Source: an uncultured Spirochaetales bacterium
GTDB lineage: Bacteria; Spirochaetota; Spirochaetia; Sphaerochaetales; Sphaerochaetaceae
Length of the DNA: 43,067 nt
NCBI GenBank assembly: GCA_949285145.1
Contig: CASDXQ010000020.1
Span: forward strand, 1 to 43,067
Reading direction: 5' to 3'
Part shown: piece after piece, positions 32,479-41,226 of the stretch
Layout of the letters: every line of letters starts with the position of its first letter
How positions within the stretch are numbered: position 1 is the first letter of the stretch
The notes under the pieces: model-generated
Databases searched by the model: none
Seen by the model: the letters and a program-made list of their open reading frames with translations, nothing else
What the model was told of the DNA's origin: nothing
Translations under genes and position numbers: made by a program

Positions 32479-34563
32479 CTATTTAGCCTCTGCTTCCTTT
32501 CTTGCCTTGGCTTCTGCGATCACATCATCGGCAAGCTTTCCCGTGAGCATCTCATAATGGTCAAACTCGAGCTCAAATGAGCCGGTGCCTGAAGTCATTG
32601 ACTTGAGGTCGATCGCATAGGTTCTCAGCTCTGCCATCGGGACTTCCGCCTGTACCGCGGTGAGGTGTCCTTTTTCCTCCTGACCAAGCACTCTGCCTCT
32701 CTTTGAGGACAGATCTGAGAGAATTGCTCCCAGATACTCATTTTCTATGAAGACTTCAAGTTTCATGATCGGCTCAAGCAGCACGCATCCTGCCTTAGCC
32801 AGTGCAATTTCCATCGCACCTTTAGCAGCAAGCTTGAACGCCATTTCGGATGAGTCTACAGGGTGCTCCTTTCCGTCAACCAGCGTGATGCCGATATCGA
32901 CAAGAGGGTAGCCCGCAAGATAGCCTTCATTCATTGATTCCTGAATACCTTTTTCGATTCCAGGGATATAACCCTTGGAGATGGCTCCTCCCTTGATTGC
33001 GTTTGTGAAGCTGTAATACTGCCCTCTTTCAATAGGCTCGATTTCCATCACGACGCGTCCGAACTGTCCGTGACCGCCTGACTGTTTCTTGTGCGAATAT
33101 TCAGCAAGGCCGGATTTCTTTGTGATCGTCTCTCTGTATGCAATGCTAGGAACAGAGGTATGGATCTTGATCTTCTGTTTTTCCTGAACCTTGTCAAGGA
33201 TCATTCCTATGTGAAGTTCTCCCATGCCTCCGATGACAGTCTGTTTTGTTTCCACATTCTGAGTGATCTGGAATGTGAGATCTTCTTCGGCGATGCGGTG
33301 GAGGGCTTCATTCATCTTGTCTTCGCTTTTCTTGTCATCCGCCCTGATCGCAAGCTGATAGACAGGCTGTGGAAGTCTCATCGGACGGAATGTGAACTTC
33401 ATGTCGGCATTTGCGAGCAATGAGCAGTTTGTTGATGCGATGTTGCTCTTTGTCATGATGCCGATATCACCGGCTTCAAGCGCATCTGTCTCTATGAGCT
33501 TTTTGCCAAGCGCTCTGTAAACCTTGCCCGGGCGTTCCTTTTTCTTGATTTCCGGATTGTAAAGATCAGTTTCCGGTGTGACTTTGCCCTGAACAACCTT
33601 GATGAAGCTGAGTTTTCCTGAGAACTGATCGATTGTTGTCTTGAAACAGTATGCGGCAACAGGAGCTTCCGGATTGATGGAAATTGTCTTGTTCTCACCG
33701 CTCTCATCAACAATGAAATCGAAACCGTCAAGCGGGTTGGGGAAGTTGTTCTTGATGAAATTGAGAAGGGATGTGATACCTGCACCTTTATCTGTCGCAC
33801 CGCAGAAGACAGGCACGACTTTATTATCCTTGAGCCCTTCCCTGAGTCCTCTTCTTATATCATCAGAATCAAGAGTTCCTTCGGCGAAGTACTTTTCGAT
33901 AAGGTCGTCAGCGCCTTCAGCCGCATTTTCAATAAGACGGTTTCTGAAATCCTCAACAACTACTGAATATTTTTCCGGAATAGGAATGGCTTCTTCCTTT
34001 CCGCCTTCTTTCAACTGATATGCCTGATTCTCAATCAGGTTGATGACTCCACGGAATTCCTCCGCCTCTCCAAGAGCCATTACAACCGGAACAAAGTGCG
34101 AATTGAATTCGCTTTCCAGGGAATCGATTACATGACGGTAGCTTGCTCTTTCCTTGTCCATCTTGTTGATGAACACCGCTCTGGGCTTGTTTCTCTCATC
34201 AAGTCTTCTCCAGAGCTTGATAGTCTCGATCTGGGCTCCTTCTCTTCCGTCAACAACAACGAGTGCTGCTTCGCAGCTGCGGAATGCTGAAATTGTCTCT
34301 CCGATGAAATCCGCTGTTCCCGGAGTATCCAGAATATTGATCTGTCTGTCATCCCATTTGAAAGATGCCAGGGAAGCGTGAACGGAAATCTTTCTTGCGA
34401 TTTCCTCTTCTGTGAAATCTGATGTTGTCTTGCCGCTGTCTACTGTTTCCGGCTTGTCAAGCACCCCCGAATAGTAAAGCATCTGCTCCACCAGGTTGGT
34501 CTTGCCCGTACCATTGTGGCCGACAAGTGCCACATTTCTGAGGTTTTTTGTCTCTACGCTCAT
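32479..34563 (-). CDS. EF-G-like translational GTPase (divergent paralogue)
   Basis: 694 residues with the five-domain EF-G plan. The P-loop is GHNGTGKT (15-22) in place of [12 protein letters not shown] is present, and switch II reads DTPGTADF. T83 thus stands where EF-G and EF-Tu have the catalytic histidine. Domain IV has SGGHGQFGRVVMEIEP and domain V has GTGSFELEFDHYEM. It belongs to the poorly understood EF-G-like group (EFG-II type), not the main translocase; reduced or altered GTP hydrolysis is inferred. AGGAGG sits five bases before ATG, and a TTGACT-N17-TACCAT promoter lies upstream. Confidence 0.9.
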   Translation of the reverse strand: MSVETKNLRNVALVGHNGTGKTNLVEQMLYYSGVLDKPETVDSGKTTSDFTEEEIARKISVHASLASFKWDDRQINILDTPGTADFIGETISAFRSCEAALVVVDGREGAQIETIKLWRRLDERNKPRAVFINKMDKERASYRHVIDSLESEFNSHFVPVVMALGEAEEFRGVINLIENQAYQLKEGGKEEAIPIPEKYSVVVEDFRNRLIENAAEGADDLIEKYFAEGTLDSDDIRRGLREGLKDNKVVPVFCGATDKGAGITSLLNFIKNNFPNPLDGFDFIVDESGENKTISINPEAPVAAYCFKTTIDQFSGKLSFIKVVQGKVTPETDLYNPEIKKKERPGKVYRALGKKLIETDALEAGDIGIMTKSNIASTNCSLLANADMKFTFRPMRLPQPVYQLAIRADDKKSEDKMNEALHRIAEEDLTFQITQNVETKQTVIGGMGELHIGMILDKVQEKQKIKIHTSVPSIAYRETITKKSGLAEYSHKKQSGGHGQFGRVVMEIEPIERGQYYSFTNAIKGGAISKGYIPGIEKGIQESMNEGYLAGYPLVDIGITLVDGKEHPVDSSEMAFKLAAKGAMEIALAKAGCVLLEPIMKLEVFIENEYLGAILSDLSSKRGRVLGQEEKGHLTAVQAEVPMAELRTYAIDLKSMTSGTGSFELEFDHYEMLTGKLADDVIAEAKARKEAEAK

Positions 34564-34599
34564 TACTTCCTCCTTTTGTCACAAACGTAATATAAGGAA

Positions 34600-34628
34600 A
34601 TGGTAAGACCAATGGGGTGATAAGTCAA
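34600..34628 (-). promoter_or_regulatory. Promoter of the EF-G-like gene
   Basis: Minus strand TTGACT (34623-34628), 17-base spacer, TACCAT (34600-34605). This leaves a leader of about 30 bases that holds the ribosome binding site. Confidence 0.45.
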
Positions 34629-34691
34629 AAAAAAAGTGAAAAAATGTAAAATGCACGGCAATGCTGTGTACATCACAGTGCTGAAGAAGCA

Positions 34692-34725
34692 TAAAAATGA
34701 AGAAGGCCGCCATTGCAGCCTCCTT
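34692..34725 (-). terminator. Rho-independent terminator after the XRE regulator
   Basis: Minus strand AAGGAGGCTGC pairs with GCGGCCTTCTT (11 pairs, two of them G-U) around an AATG loop. It is followed by ATTTTT and lies just after the regulator's stop codon. Confidence 0.6.
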
Positions 34726-34728
34726 CTC

Positions 34729-35058
34729 TCATATTTCTTCTATCGTCTTGTCAACCGCAACACATATGTTCTGTTTCAGCCGGTAGCGGAGGATTTCTAT
34801 ATTCGTGGCATCCTCTTCCATTATTTCGTATCCGCCTTCACAGAAATAAGACCAGACCGGAGCATTCGTTTCCTCTGCAATTTTCTCAATGGTGGAGAAG
34901 GAGGGCGCTTTTCTGCCTTTCTCAATCTCTGTTACAAAGGATGTCGAAACTCCGATTCTCTGCGCCAGCTCACCCTGCGTGATACCCATCCTCTTCCGTC
35001 TTTCCTTCAAGTTACGGCCAAAGACTTCCTGTAACATGCCATCATAATTCTTTTCCAC
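34729..35058 (-). CDS. XRE-family HTH transcriptional regulator
   Basis: 109 residues with a lambda-repressor-type HTH at about 17-71: LKERRKRMGITQGELAQRIGVSTSFVTEIEKGRKAPSFSTIEKIAEE. The C-terminal 40 residues (CEGGYEIMEEDATNIEILRYRLKQNICVAV) are short and lack any enzyme domain, so it may sense little beyond oligomeric state. It starts at GTG with GAGGAG nine bases upstream. A perfect TGTTGT-ctt-ACAACA palindrome lies just downstream of its -10 element, suggesting autorepression. It sits between two EF-G-family genes. Confidence 0.85.
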   Translation of the reverse strand: MEKNYDGMLQEVFGRNLKERRKRMGITQGELAQRIGVSTSFVTEIEKGRKAPSFSTIEKIAEETNAPVWSYFCEGGYEIMEEDATNIEILRYRLKQNICVAVDKTIEEI

Positions 35059-35077
35059 TCGTCAGTACTCCTCAAAT

Positions 35078-35092
35078 TGTTGTCTTACAACA
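35078..35092. promoter_or_regulatory. Operator palindrome of the XRE regulator
   Basis: TGTTGT-ctt-ACAACA, a perfect 6-bp inverted repeat with a 3-base centre. It is 2 bases downstream of the TATAAT, where the transcript would start. Confidence 0.6.
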
Positions 35093-35094
35093 GA

Positions 35095-35124
35095 ATTATA
35101 TAATGGTTTTCCTTGTTTCCGCAA
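35095..35124 (-). promoter_or_regulatory. Promoter of the XRE regulator gene
   Basis: Minus strand TTGCGG, 18-base spacer, perfect TATAAT (35095-35100). The operator palindrome follows directly. Confidence 0.5.
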
Positions 35125-35136
35125 GAAAGAGTTTTC

Positions 35137-37164
35137 TCAGGCCCTGACCTGGTAGTGACTGAACTCCATGGAGAATGTCCCTCTTCCCTGTGTGGCAGAA
35201 CGCAGCACCGTAGTATAACCGAACATTTTCGCAAGCGGACACTCACAGGTGATGACATCATTGGCAGGCCTTGATTCCATGGCCTGCACGATTCCGCCCC
35301 TGCTTGTCACGGTTGAGATCACGTCACCGATATACTGGCTCGGTGCGGCAATCTTGACGCTCATTACCGGTTCCATGAGAACAGGTGATGCTTTCTGGCA
35401 CACTTCATCAAAGGCCAGAGCCGCACAGCTGTGAGCCGCAACAGGAGTGGTTGTAAGCTCATTGTAGTCTATTGCCTTCACATCCACTGCGATATCCGTG
35501 CATTCATAGCCGAGTTTTATCCCGCCTGCAAAAGCTCCCTCAATACCGTTTCTGACTGCATCCACGATTTCCGCTGGAATATCTTCCGTACTGCATGAAA
35601 TGACAAGCGAGTTGCCGCCTTTTTCGACTGCCGGTTTTACGCAAAGTGTTATGCCGGCATAGTTTTCTTTTCCGGCAATTGTCCTTTCGTATACGTATCT
35701 CTCCTGTGCCTCTCCTGTGATTCCCTCTCTGTATGAGACCTGAGGTGAGCCGACATGTGCTTTGACTTTCATTTCACTGATTATTCTTGTGGTGAGAACA
35801 TCCAGATGCAGCTCGCCCATGCCTGAGATCACAAGCTGACCGGTTTCGCTGTCATCCTTGTATGTGAATGTCGGATCTTCCTGTGAGAGTATTTCAAGAG
35901 CTTTTTTCAGTTTGTCCTGCTCGCTTGCGTTTTCCGCTTCAATTGCAACGGAGATGACAGGATTCGGGAAGTGCATCTTCTCAAGCAGGTAAGGAGCAGC
36001 TTCGCTTCCGATGGTATCGCCTGTCTGTGCAAACTTGAAACCTATTATCACACCGATATCGCCGGCTTTAAGCTCTGAAAGCTCTTCGGAGCGATCCGCA
36101 TGCATTCTCAGCAGTCTGTTGACTCTGTCTTTTTTCTTTTTGGTGATGTTGTAAAGCGAAATGCCTTTTTTCAGCACACCTGAATATACACGAACGAAAC
36201 ACATGGGGCCTGCCTGTGCGTCAACCTGTATCTTGAAGATAAGAGCGAGAAGAGGGCCTTTTTCATCATGTGTCACTTCAACTTCTTTCTCTTTCTTTTC
36301 CCACCATGCCTTCATCGGCGGAACTTCAGAGGGGGAGGGAAGAAGATCCACAACACCGTCAAGGACAGTCTGCACTCCGATGTTCTTGAGTGAAGATCCT
36401 ACGAATACTGGAAGCAGTTCTCTTTTTATCGTGCATTCTCTCAGAGTCCTGATGAGCATCTGTTTGGGAATATCCTGCCCGTCAAAATAGAGTTCTGTTA
36501 TCTCATCGGAGTATGAAGCGCATTCATCAATGAGCCTTTCTCTCCATTCAGCTGCTTTTTCTGCCATATCAGCGGGAATCTCGCTTTCGCTGATCGTTGA
36601 GCCTTTGTCTTCCTGGCTGAATGTCAGCATTTTCATGTCAAGCAGGCTTATCACACCGCTGAAACTGTTTTCGCTTCCCACCGGGATGAAGAGCGGCACG
36701 GGCTTTTCTCCAAGCTTCTTCTTCATCTCTTCAAGAACACGGTAGAAATCAGCTCCGAGCCGGTCCATCTTGTTTACGAAGGCTATTCGCGGAACACGGT
36801 ATGTATTTGCCTGCGCCCAGACTGTTTCCGTCTGCGGTTCCACACCGCCCACGGCACAGAAGACACCGACCGCCCCGTCAAGGACACGGAGGCTTCTCTC
36901 AACCTCTGCGGTGAAATCCACATGACCCGGAGTGTCGATGATGTTTATCTGGTGATCTCTCCAGTAGCAGGTGGTCGCAGCTGATGTGATGGTTATTCCT
37001 CTGTCCTGCTCCTGCTGCATCCAGTCCATTGTGGCTTCGCCGTTGTCGACCTCTCCGATCTTGTGGTTTTCGCCTGTATAGTAAAGAATTCTTTCAGTGG
37101 TTGTTGTCTTACCGGCATCGATGTGGGCCATGATGCCTATGTTTCTTATTTCTTTTTCACTCAT
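35137..37164 (-). CDS. fusA: Elongation factor G, canonical motifs (EF-G2/recycling-type candidate)
   Basis: 675 residues, translational GTPase. P-loop AHIDAGKT (13-20), [13 protein letters not shown] (switch I), DTPGHVDF with the catalytic H81, and [11 protein letters not shown] are canonical. Domain V ends [24 protein letters not shown]. The length and the run [26 protein letters not shown] resemble the spirochaetal EF-G2 that, in Borrelia, works in ribosome recycling with RRF; assignment to that branch is an inference. The frame is open 18 codons further, but ATG 37164 gives the usual [11 protein letters not shown] start. It has no Shine-Dalgarno; TATTTT lies 7 bases upstream. Confidence 0.93.
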   Translation of the reverse strand: MSEKEIRNIGIMAHIDAGKTTTTERILYYTGENHKIGEVDNGEATMDWMQQEQDRGITITSAATTCYWRDHQINIIDTPGHVDFTAEVERSLRVLDGAVGVFCAVGGVEPQTETVWAQANTYRVPRIAFVNKMDRLGADFYRVLEEMKKKLGEKPVPLFIPVGSENSFSGVISLLDMKMLTFSQEDKGSTISESEIPADMAEKAAEWRERLIDECASYSDEITELYFDGQDIPKQMLIRTLRECTIKRELLPVFVGSSLKNIGVQTVLDGVVDLLPSPSEVPPMKAWWEKKEKEVEVTHDEKGPLLALIFKIQVDAQAGPMCFVRVYSGVLKKGISLYNITKKKKDRVNRLLRMHADRSEELSELKAGDIGVIIGFKFAQTGDTIGSEAAPYLLEKMHFPNPVISVAIEAENASEQDKLKKALEILSQEDPTFTYKDDSETGQLVISGMGELHLDVLTTRIISEMKVKAHVGSPQVSYREGITGEAQERYVYERTIAGKENYAGITLCVKPAVEKGGNSLVISCSTEDIPAEIVDAVRNGIEGAFAGGIKLGYECTDIAVDVKAIDYNELTTTPVAAHSCAALAFDEVCQKASPVLMEPVMSVKIAAPSQYIGDVISTVTSRGGIVQAMESRPANDVITCECPLAKMFGYTTVLRSATQGRGTFSMEFSHYQVRA

Positions 37165-37171
37165 GATGAAG

Positions 37172-37200
37172 AAAATACCAGATAATGGATGTTTTGGAAA
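37172..37200 (-). promoter_or_regulatory. Possible leaderless promoter of the EF-G gene
   Basis: Minus strand TTTCCA (37195-37200), 17-base spacer ending in TGG, TATTTT (37172-37177), then 7 bases to ATG 37164. It has an extended -10 (TGG), as at the ABC-F gene (TGC). Confidence 0.45.
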
Positions 37201-37267
37201 CAGCAGATTTTGCTGCATGCGGCATATAATGCGCTGAGCATGCCTGCCTCCGTTTCTTTACATGGCT

Positions 37268-38542
37268 TCAGCGGTATGGGAGTTTCTGATGACTGTATAT
37301 CCCGCTCTGACCTGATACGATGAATGAAATCGTACACATGAGGAAGAGCAGTGTGAGTTCGCTGTAATGAAGAAGCTCGAAACCGAGAATGAAACATACG
37401 AGAGGAAGGTTTGTTCCTCCGCTCAGGAGTCCGATTGCTCCCAGTGCAGCAAAGGCGCCGCATTCAGCACCTGCGGCAGAGGCAAAGCACCAGCCCGCAA
37501 GAGCACCTGTCACCATGAGGGGAACAACTTCTCCGCCTATGAATCCAGAGGCATAAGTCAGTGCGATGAAAAAGAATTTAATGATGAAATCTTTTATTTC
37601 CGCATCACCGTTTATTGCGGTGTTTATCAGATCTGTGCCCAGTCCGTTGTACGGAATGGTGCCGAAGGCGATTAAGGAGATGAGAGATAGCAGGAGCAGC
37701 AGAATGGAAGGAAGGAATACTCTGAGCATGCTGTCGCTGATTTTCTCATCAAGCTTGTGTTTGAACTTGTGCAGAAGAAAGCAGAATGCCCGGCTGGCAA
37801 GTCCTGTAAGCACAGCGAAAAGCGTGACGAGAATGAGATTGCGAAGATTGATTTCAAGCGGCGTGAAAGAGTCTATATGCATCACATGACTTTCAGTGGA
37901 CTGTGCGGTGATCACAGCAGTGAAACTTGAGCAGATGCAGGTCAGGTATGCATCCAGTCTGGTGGCTTTCGGACTTGCCAGCTGAGTGCCAAAGAGTACT
38001 CCTGCGATAGGTGCATTGAAAAGTGCACCGAAAGCTGCCGCGGCACCGCTCATCAGATAGTAATCGCTTCTGTCATCATATGCATTGTCTATCTTCCTTG
38101 CGAAATACCGTTCCGTTTTCTCTATGACAGACGAGCATGACAGTCCGATCTGCACGCCTGCTCCTTCCTTTCCGCCTGCCGCTCCGCTGATGTGTGTGAC
38201 TGATGCCCCGATAAACGCGACAAGCCCCATGGTAGGTGTTATTTCATCTGGAATCTGGCTTTCTGCCCAGTTGCGGTCTTCTCTTTTATGGTTATTTATT
38301 TCATCGATCGCACTGACAGTAGAACCTCTGTAGCGCTCACCGAATATACTGTAAAGATAGTGGGTGAGAATCGCCGCATAGGGAAGGAGGAAAACAAGAA
38401 ATGGAAAAGTCTGGTTGAGTTCAGTGAATATGAAGATGGCCTTGGAATAAAGACTTATCACAAGGCCGGTGAGAACACCTGTAAGGGTTCCTCTTATTAT
38501 CTGTGCAGGCCAGTAGATGTGACCGATTTCCAGCTCTTTCAT
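37268..38542 (-). CDS. CLC-family transporter, fluoride/proton-antiporter-like
   Basis: 424 residues, about 10 membrane helices with the internally repeated CLC plan. The gating-glutamate loop is GGKEGAGVQIG (123-133, E126), and the ion-pathway loop is FIGGEVVPLMVTGALAG (GGEVVP at 336-341). The canonical GSGIPE motif is missing; GSTVSAIDEIN (73-83) stands in its place. These features match the CLC-F fluoride exporters better than chloride CLCs. That is a motif-based inference, with no fluoride riboswitch seen upstream. No Shine-Dalgarno before ATG. The canonical EF-G gene follows 103 bases downstream. Confidence 0.82.
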   Translation of the reverse strand: MKELEIGHIYWPAQIIRGTLTGVLTGLVISLYSKAIFIFTELNQTFPFLVFLLPYAAILTHYLYSIFGERYRGSTVSAIDEINNHKREDRNWAESQIPDEITPTMGLVAFIGASVTHISGAAGGKEGAGVQIGLSCSSVIEKTERYFARKIDNAYDDRSDYYLMSGAAAAFGALFNAPIAGVLFGTQLASPKATRLDAYLTCICSSFTAVITAQSTESHVMHIDSFTPLEINLRNLILVTLFAVLTGLASRAFCFLLHKFKHKLDEKISDSMLRVFLPSILLLLLSLISLIAFGTIPYNGLGTDLINTAINGDAEIKDFIIKFFFIALTYASGFIGGEVVPLMVTGALAGWCFASAAGAECGAFAALGAIGLLSGGTNLPLVCFILGFELLHYSELTLLFLMCTISFIVSGQSGIYSHQKLPYR

Positions 38543-38565
38543 ACCAGTGAAACATTTTTGCTTAT

Positions 38566-38599
38566 TATGGAAAAAAATTAAAGAGGTCCGAAGACCTCT
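38566..38599 (-). terminator. Rho-independent terminator with TTCG loop
   Basis: Minus strand AGAGGTC-TTCG-GACCTCT (perfect 7-bp stem, stable UUCG tetraloop), then TTTAATTTTTTT. It ends the aldehyde dehydrogenase/exported protein transcript. Confidence 0.85.
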
Positions 38600-38612
38600 C
38601 TGACAAGATTGA

Positions 38613-39512
38613 TCATGTTATTTCGTTGTAGAACTCAACGATTTCGTTATATTTCTCCGTATCGGATGGAAGAGGGTTGCTTCTGCTGCTGTATACAGCC
38701 ATCGCATACTGGCATAGCATTGCCGCTTCCTGTCTGTCGCTCATCTGGCTGATTGTCACTGTGGAGTAGAATGGTTTTGTGTCACGCCCGTCCCGTCCTT
38801 CATAGTATTTCATTTTTTCAGTCGGGACAGTTTGCCTGATGTAGTTCTTGAGCATCTTGTCTGCTTCCTTGGCTCTCTTGTCTGCTTTCCAGTTCCTGTC
38901 ATAGAGCTGCTGTGCAAGTTCGAGATAGTTGGTTAGATTCATTCTGTTGACGTTATCCTGTGTATCAAGACAGCGCCTCATGTAGCTGATCGCGTAATCA
39001 TCATTACCGAAGCTGAGAGGAGCGCCTGGAAGCTGGTTGTACAGAAGACCGAGAACATACCATGAATCCGACATGTCCGCATTGAAATCATTCTGTACTT
39101 TCTCAATATAACCTCTCATTGGCTTGGCCTTTGAAAGACTGTTGAGCGGGCCGTTGACCTGTCCGATCCTGCCGATGGCGGAGCTGAGCCAGTGATAGCC
39201 GTCAGCCGTCTCATGAAGTGCGATGGATTCCTCTGCAAGACGCTGGGCTTCTCCATAACCTTCAAGACGGGTATCTTTGTCATCTTCGTCAACAGAGTCC
39301 GTCATGGTGAGCACTGTTCTTGACTGTCTCCAGAGAATCGCTGCTTTTTCCTCGTTTCCGGAGGCAGATGAGAGACACTCATCAAGATATTCCATATCAG
39401 CTTCATAATCCTGAAGATTGTAGAACTGGTAGTCGCTGTATTCAGGATTGAATGCAGCCCAGAGTCCGGATGCAATAGCCAGACATAAAAGAAGTGTAGC
39501 AAGTTTTTTCAT
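38613..39512 (-). CDS. Exported helical (TPR-like) protein
   Basis: 299 residues with a signal peptide (MKKLATLLLCLAIASGLWA, then AF), so periplasmic or outer-membrane facing. There is no lipobox Cys, so it is not a typical lipoprotein. The mature part is a set of paired helices: EEKAAILWRQSRTVLTMTD, EAQRLAEESIALHETADGYHWLSSAIGRIGQ, and DSWYVLGLLYNQLPGAPLSFGN. This fits degenerate tetratricopeptide repeats with a conserved GxxYNQLPG-type loop. Function unknown. GGAG lies five bases before ATG, and the gene follows the aldehyde dehydrogenase stop by 10 bases, so both are co-transcribed. Confidence 0.8.
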   Translation of the reverse strand: MKKLATLLLCLAIASGLWAAFNPEYSDYQFYNLQDYEADMEYLDECLSSASGNEEKAAILWRQSRTVLTMTDSVDEDDKDTRLEGYGEAQRLAEESIALHETADGYHWLSSAIGRIGQVNGPLNSLSKAKPMRGYIEKVQNDFNADMSDSWYVLGLLYNQLPGAPLSFGNDDYAISYMRRCLDTQDNVNRMNLTNYLELAQQLYDRNWKADKRAKEADKMLKNYIRQTVPTEKMKYYEGRDGRDTKPFYSTVTISQMSDRQEAAMLCQYAMAVYSSRSNPLPSDTEKYNEIVEFYNEIT

Positions 39513-39522
39513 ATAATCTCCA

Positions 39523-40896
39523 TTATCGTAATAGTAGCTTCAACAGCTTTATCAGTCTATCATTATAAGGGGCATAACGCACGGGGATATCAGGCCAGAG
39601 TGCTTTTTTCAATGTGCTTTTCTCGTGCGTGAACGTGTCAAAGCCCCGTTTTGCATGATAGCTTCCCATACCTGAATGTCCGACGCCTCCAAATGGCATG
39701 TTCGGATTGGAGAGGTGTACAACAGTGTCATTGACACAGCCTCCGCCGTAAGTAAGTGAAGACTGGACTGTCCATATGTGAGATTTGTCTTTTGAGAAAA
39801 TATACAGAGCCAGAGGCTTTTCCCTTCTTCTGATGAATTCAATCGCATCTTCAAATCTGTCATATGCGATCACAGGAAGGACAGGTCCGAATATTTCTTC
39901 ATTCATTACCGGACTGTCGGGAGAAACATCATCAAGAACCGTAGGAGCGATCTTGAGTGTTTTTTCGTCTTTTTCACCGCCATAGACAATTTTCTGCCCG
40001 TCCATGAGACCGCAAAGGCGGTCAAAATGCTTTCTGTTTATTATCTTTCCCAGATCCTTGTTCCGGCATCCTCCCGGATACAGTCTGTCAGCAGCTTTTC
40101 TGAATTCTTCAATGAATGCGTCCTTGCATTTCCTGTCGACAAGAAGGTAATCAGGTGCGACACATGTCTGACCCGCATTGAGGAATTTCCCCCATGCCAG
40201 ACGCACTGCCGCGGTTTTCAGACTGGCAGTACCGTCAACTATGCATGGACTTTTGCCTCCGAGTTCAAGAGTGACCGGAGTAAGATTCTCGCTGGCAGCC
40301 TTCATGACGGCTTTTCCGACATTGGGACTTCCCGTGAAGAAAATATGATCCCATCTTAGCTCAAGAAGCTGGGTATTGGCTTCATGTCCGCCTTCAAAAA
40401 CCTTTACAATACGTTCATCGAATTCGCTGTCGAACATTTCCCTGAGAACTCTGCTTGTGTTCTCGCTGTACCGGGAAGGCTTGAGCGCAACACAGCATCC
40501 GGCACTCAATGCAGCAACAAGAGGGGTGAGCGAGAGAAGGAGAGGATAATTCCACGGACTCATTATGAGGACAACACCTTTAGGTTGCTTGATGATGCGT
40601 GATGAAGAAGGAAAGTGAGCCAGCGGTGTCATTACTTTTTCTGGTTTCATCCATTTCTTCAGATGTTTCAATGTATGCGAGATTTCGCTGAAAGTCAGCC
40701 CGAGTTCTGTTTCATAATTCTCAAATGCGGATTTATTGAGATCCATGAGAACTGCATAATTGAGTTTTTCTTCCCATTTTTTCAGTACTGCCCTGAGCTT
40801 GAGGAGTGTTTTTTTTCTTGATGTGTATGACAGTGTTGCCCCACTGTCAAAATAAGACTGCATTTTTTCGCGTATAGACTGGTATTCCTGATTCAT
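39523..40896 (-). CDS. Aldehyde dehydrogenase (class 3-like)
   Basis: 457 residues, the short class of the family without the N-terminal arm of class 1/2 enzymes. Catalytic C245 is in NAGQTCVAPDY and the general base E211 in LELGGKSP. PWNYPLLL, FFTGSPNVGK and EIFGPVLPVI are standard for NAD(P) binding. Best matches by pattern are the fatty/aromatic aldehyde dehydrogenases of the ALDH3 type; the substrate is not determinable. TTGACA-N16-TAAAAA ends 9 bases before ATG and no Shine-Dalgarno is present. First gene of a two-gene operon. Confidence 0.92.
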   Translation of the reverse strand: MNQEYQSIREKMQSYFDSGATLSYTSRKKTLLKLRAVLKKWEEKLNYAVLMDLNKSAFENYETELGLTFSEISHTLKHLKKWMKPEKVMTPLAHFPSSSRIIKQPKGVVLIMSPWNYPLLLSLTPLVAALSAGCCVALKPSRYSENTSRVLREMFDSEFDERIVKVFEGGHEANTQLLELRWDHIFFTGSPNVGKAVMKAASENLTPVTLELGGKSPCIVDGTASLKTAAVRLAWGKFLNAGQTCVAPDYLLVDRKCKDAFIEEFRKAADRLYPGGCRNKDLGKIINRKHFDRLCGLMDGQKIVYGGEKDEKTLKIAPTVLDDVSPDSPVMNEEIFGPVLPVIAYDRFEDAIEFIRRREKPLALYIFSKDKSHIWTVQSSLTYGGGCVNDTVVHLSNPNMPFGGVGHSGMGSYHAKRGFDTFTHEKSTLKKALWPDIPVRYAPYNDRLIKLLKLLLR

Positions 40897-40905
40897 AGTC
40901 TGTAT

Positions 40906-40933
40906 TTTTTACACAAAGACAGTTTTGTGTCAA
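40906..40933 (-). promoter_or_regulatory. Promoter of the aldehyde dehydrogenase gene
   Basis: Minus strand consensus TTGACA (40928-40933), 16-base spacer, TAAAAA (40906-40911), 9 bases before ATG. The predicted leader is about 3 bases. Confidence 0.5.
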
Positions 40934-40966
40934 GAAAAAAATCTGTTAAAATTTCACCCGACTCGG

Positions 40967-40996
40967 TTGACACTAAAAGGAGTTATCTGCTAGATT
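40967..40996 (+). promoter_or_regulatory. Promoter of the tRNA operon
   Basis: Consensus TTGACA (40967-40972), 18-base spacer ending TGC, TAGATT (40991-40996). The extended -10 (TGC) fits a strong stable-RNA promoter. Confidence 0.6.
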
Positions 40997-41051
40997 AAAG
41001 CCCGTTGCATGGAACTTGGATACAGGTTGTTCTATTCTTGGATCCTGCACC

Positions 41052-41124
41052 GGGCCACTAGCTCAGTCGGTAGAGCAACGCCCTTTTAAGGCGTGGGTCA
41101 CTGGTTCGAATCCAGTGTGGCTCA
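41052..41124 (+). tRNA. tRNA-Lys (anticodon TTT)
   Basis: 73 bases. The acceptor GGGCCAC pairs with GTGGCTC (one G-U). The anticodon stem ACGCC/GGCGT holds loop CTTTTAA with anticodon TTT at 41085-41087. The T arm is ACTGG-TTCGAAT-CCAGT. CCA is not encoded: after discriminator A the sequence continues CGA. Confidence 0.93.
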
Positions 41125-41148
41125 CGAAAATATTTTATATTGACATTT

Positions 41149-41220
41149 GTCTCCGTCGTATAGTGGTTAGTACATCGGGTTTTCATCCCGGTAACAGGGG
41201 TTCAATTCCCCTCGGAGATG
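41149..41220 (+). tRNA. tRNA-Glu (anticodon TTC), copy 1
   Basis: 72 bases. The acceptor GTCTCCG pairs with CGGAGAT, with G1 opposite T72. The anticodon stem closes loop TTTTCAT, giving anticodon TTC. The T arm AGGGG-TTCAATT-CCCCT is intact, and the discriminator is G. CCA is not encoded. Confidence 0.92.
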
Positions 41221-41226
41221 TACCAT

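Noticed and set aside
37165-37218. Upstream extension of the EF-G frame to 37218
   Set aside because: The start at 37164 gives the standard EF-G N-terminus and stands 7 bases after an extended -10 hexamer; the extra 18 residues match nothing in EF-G.
38543-38612. Fluoride riboswitch upstream of the CLC-F-like gene
   Set aside because: Only about 23 bases separate the start codon from the tail of the previous terminator, too little for the riboswitch fold.
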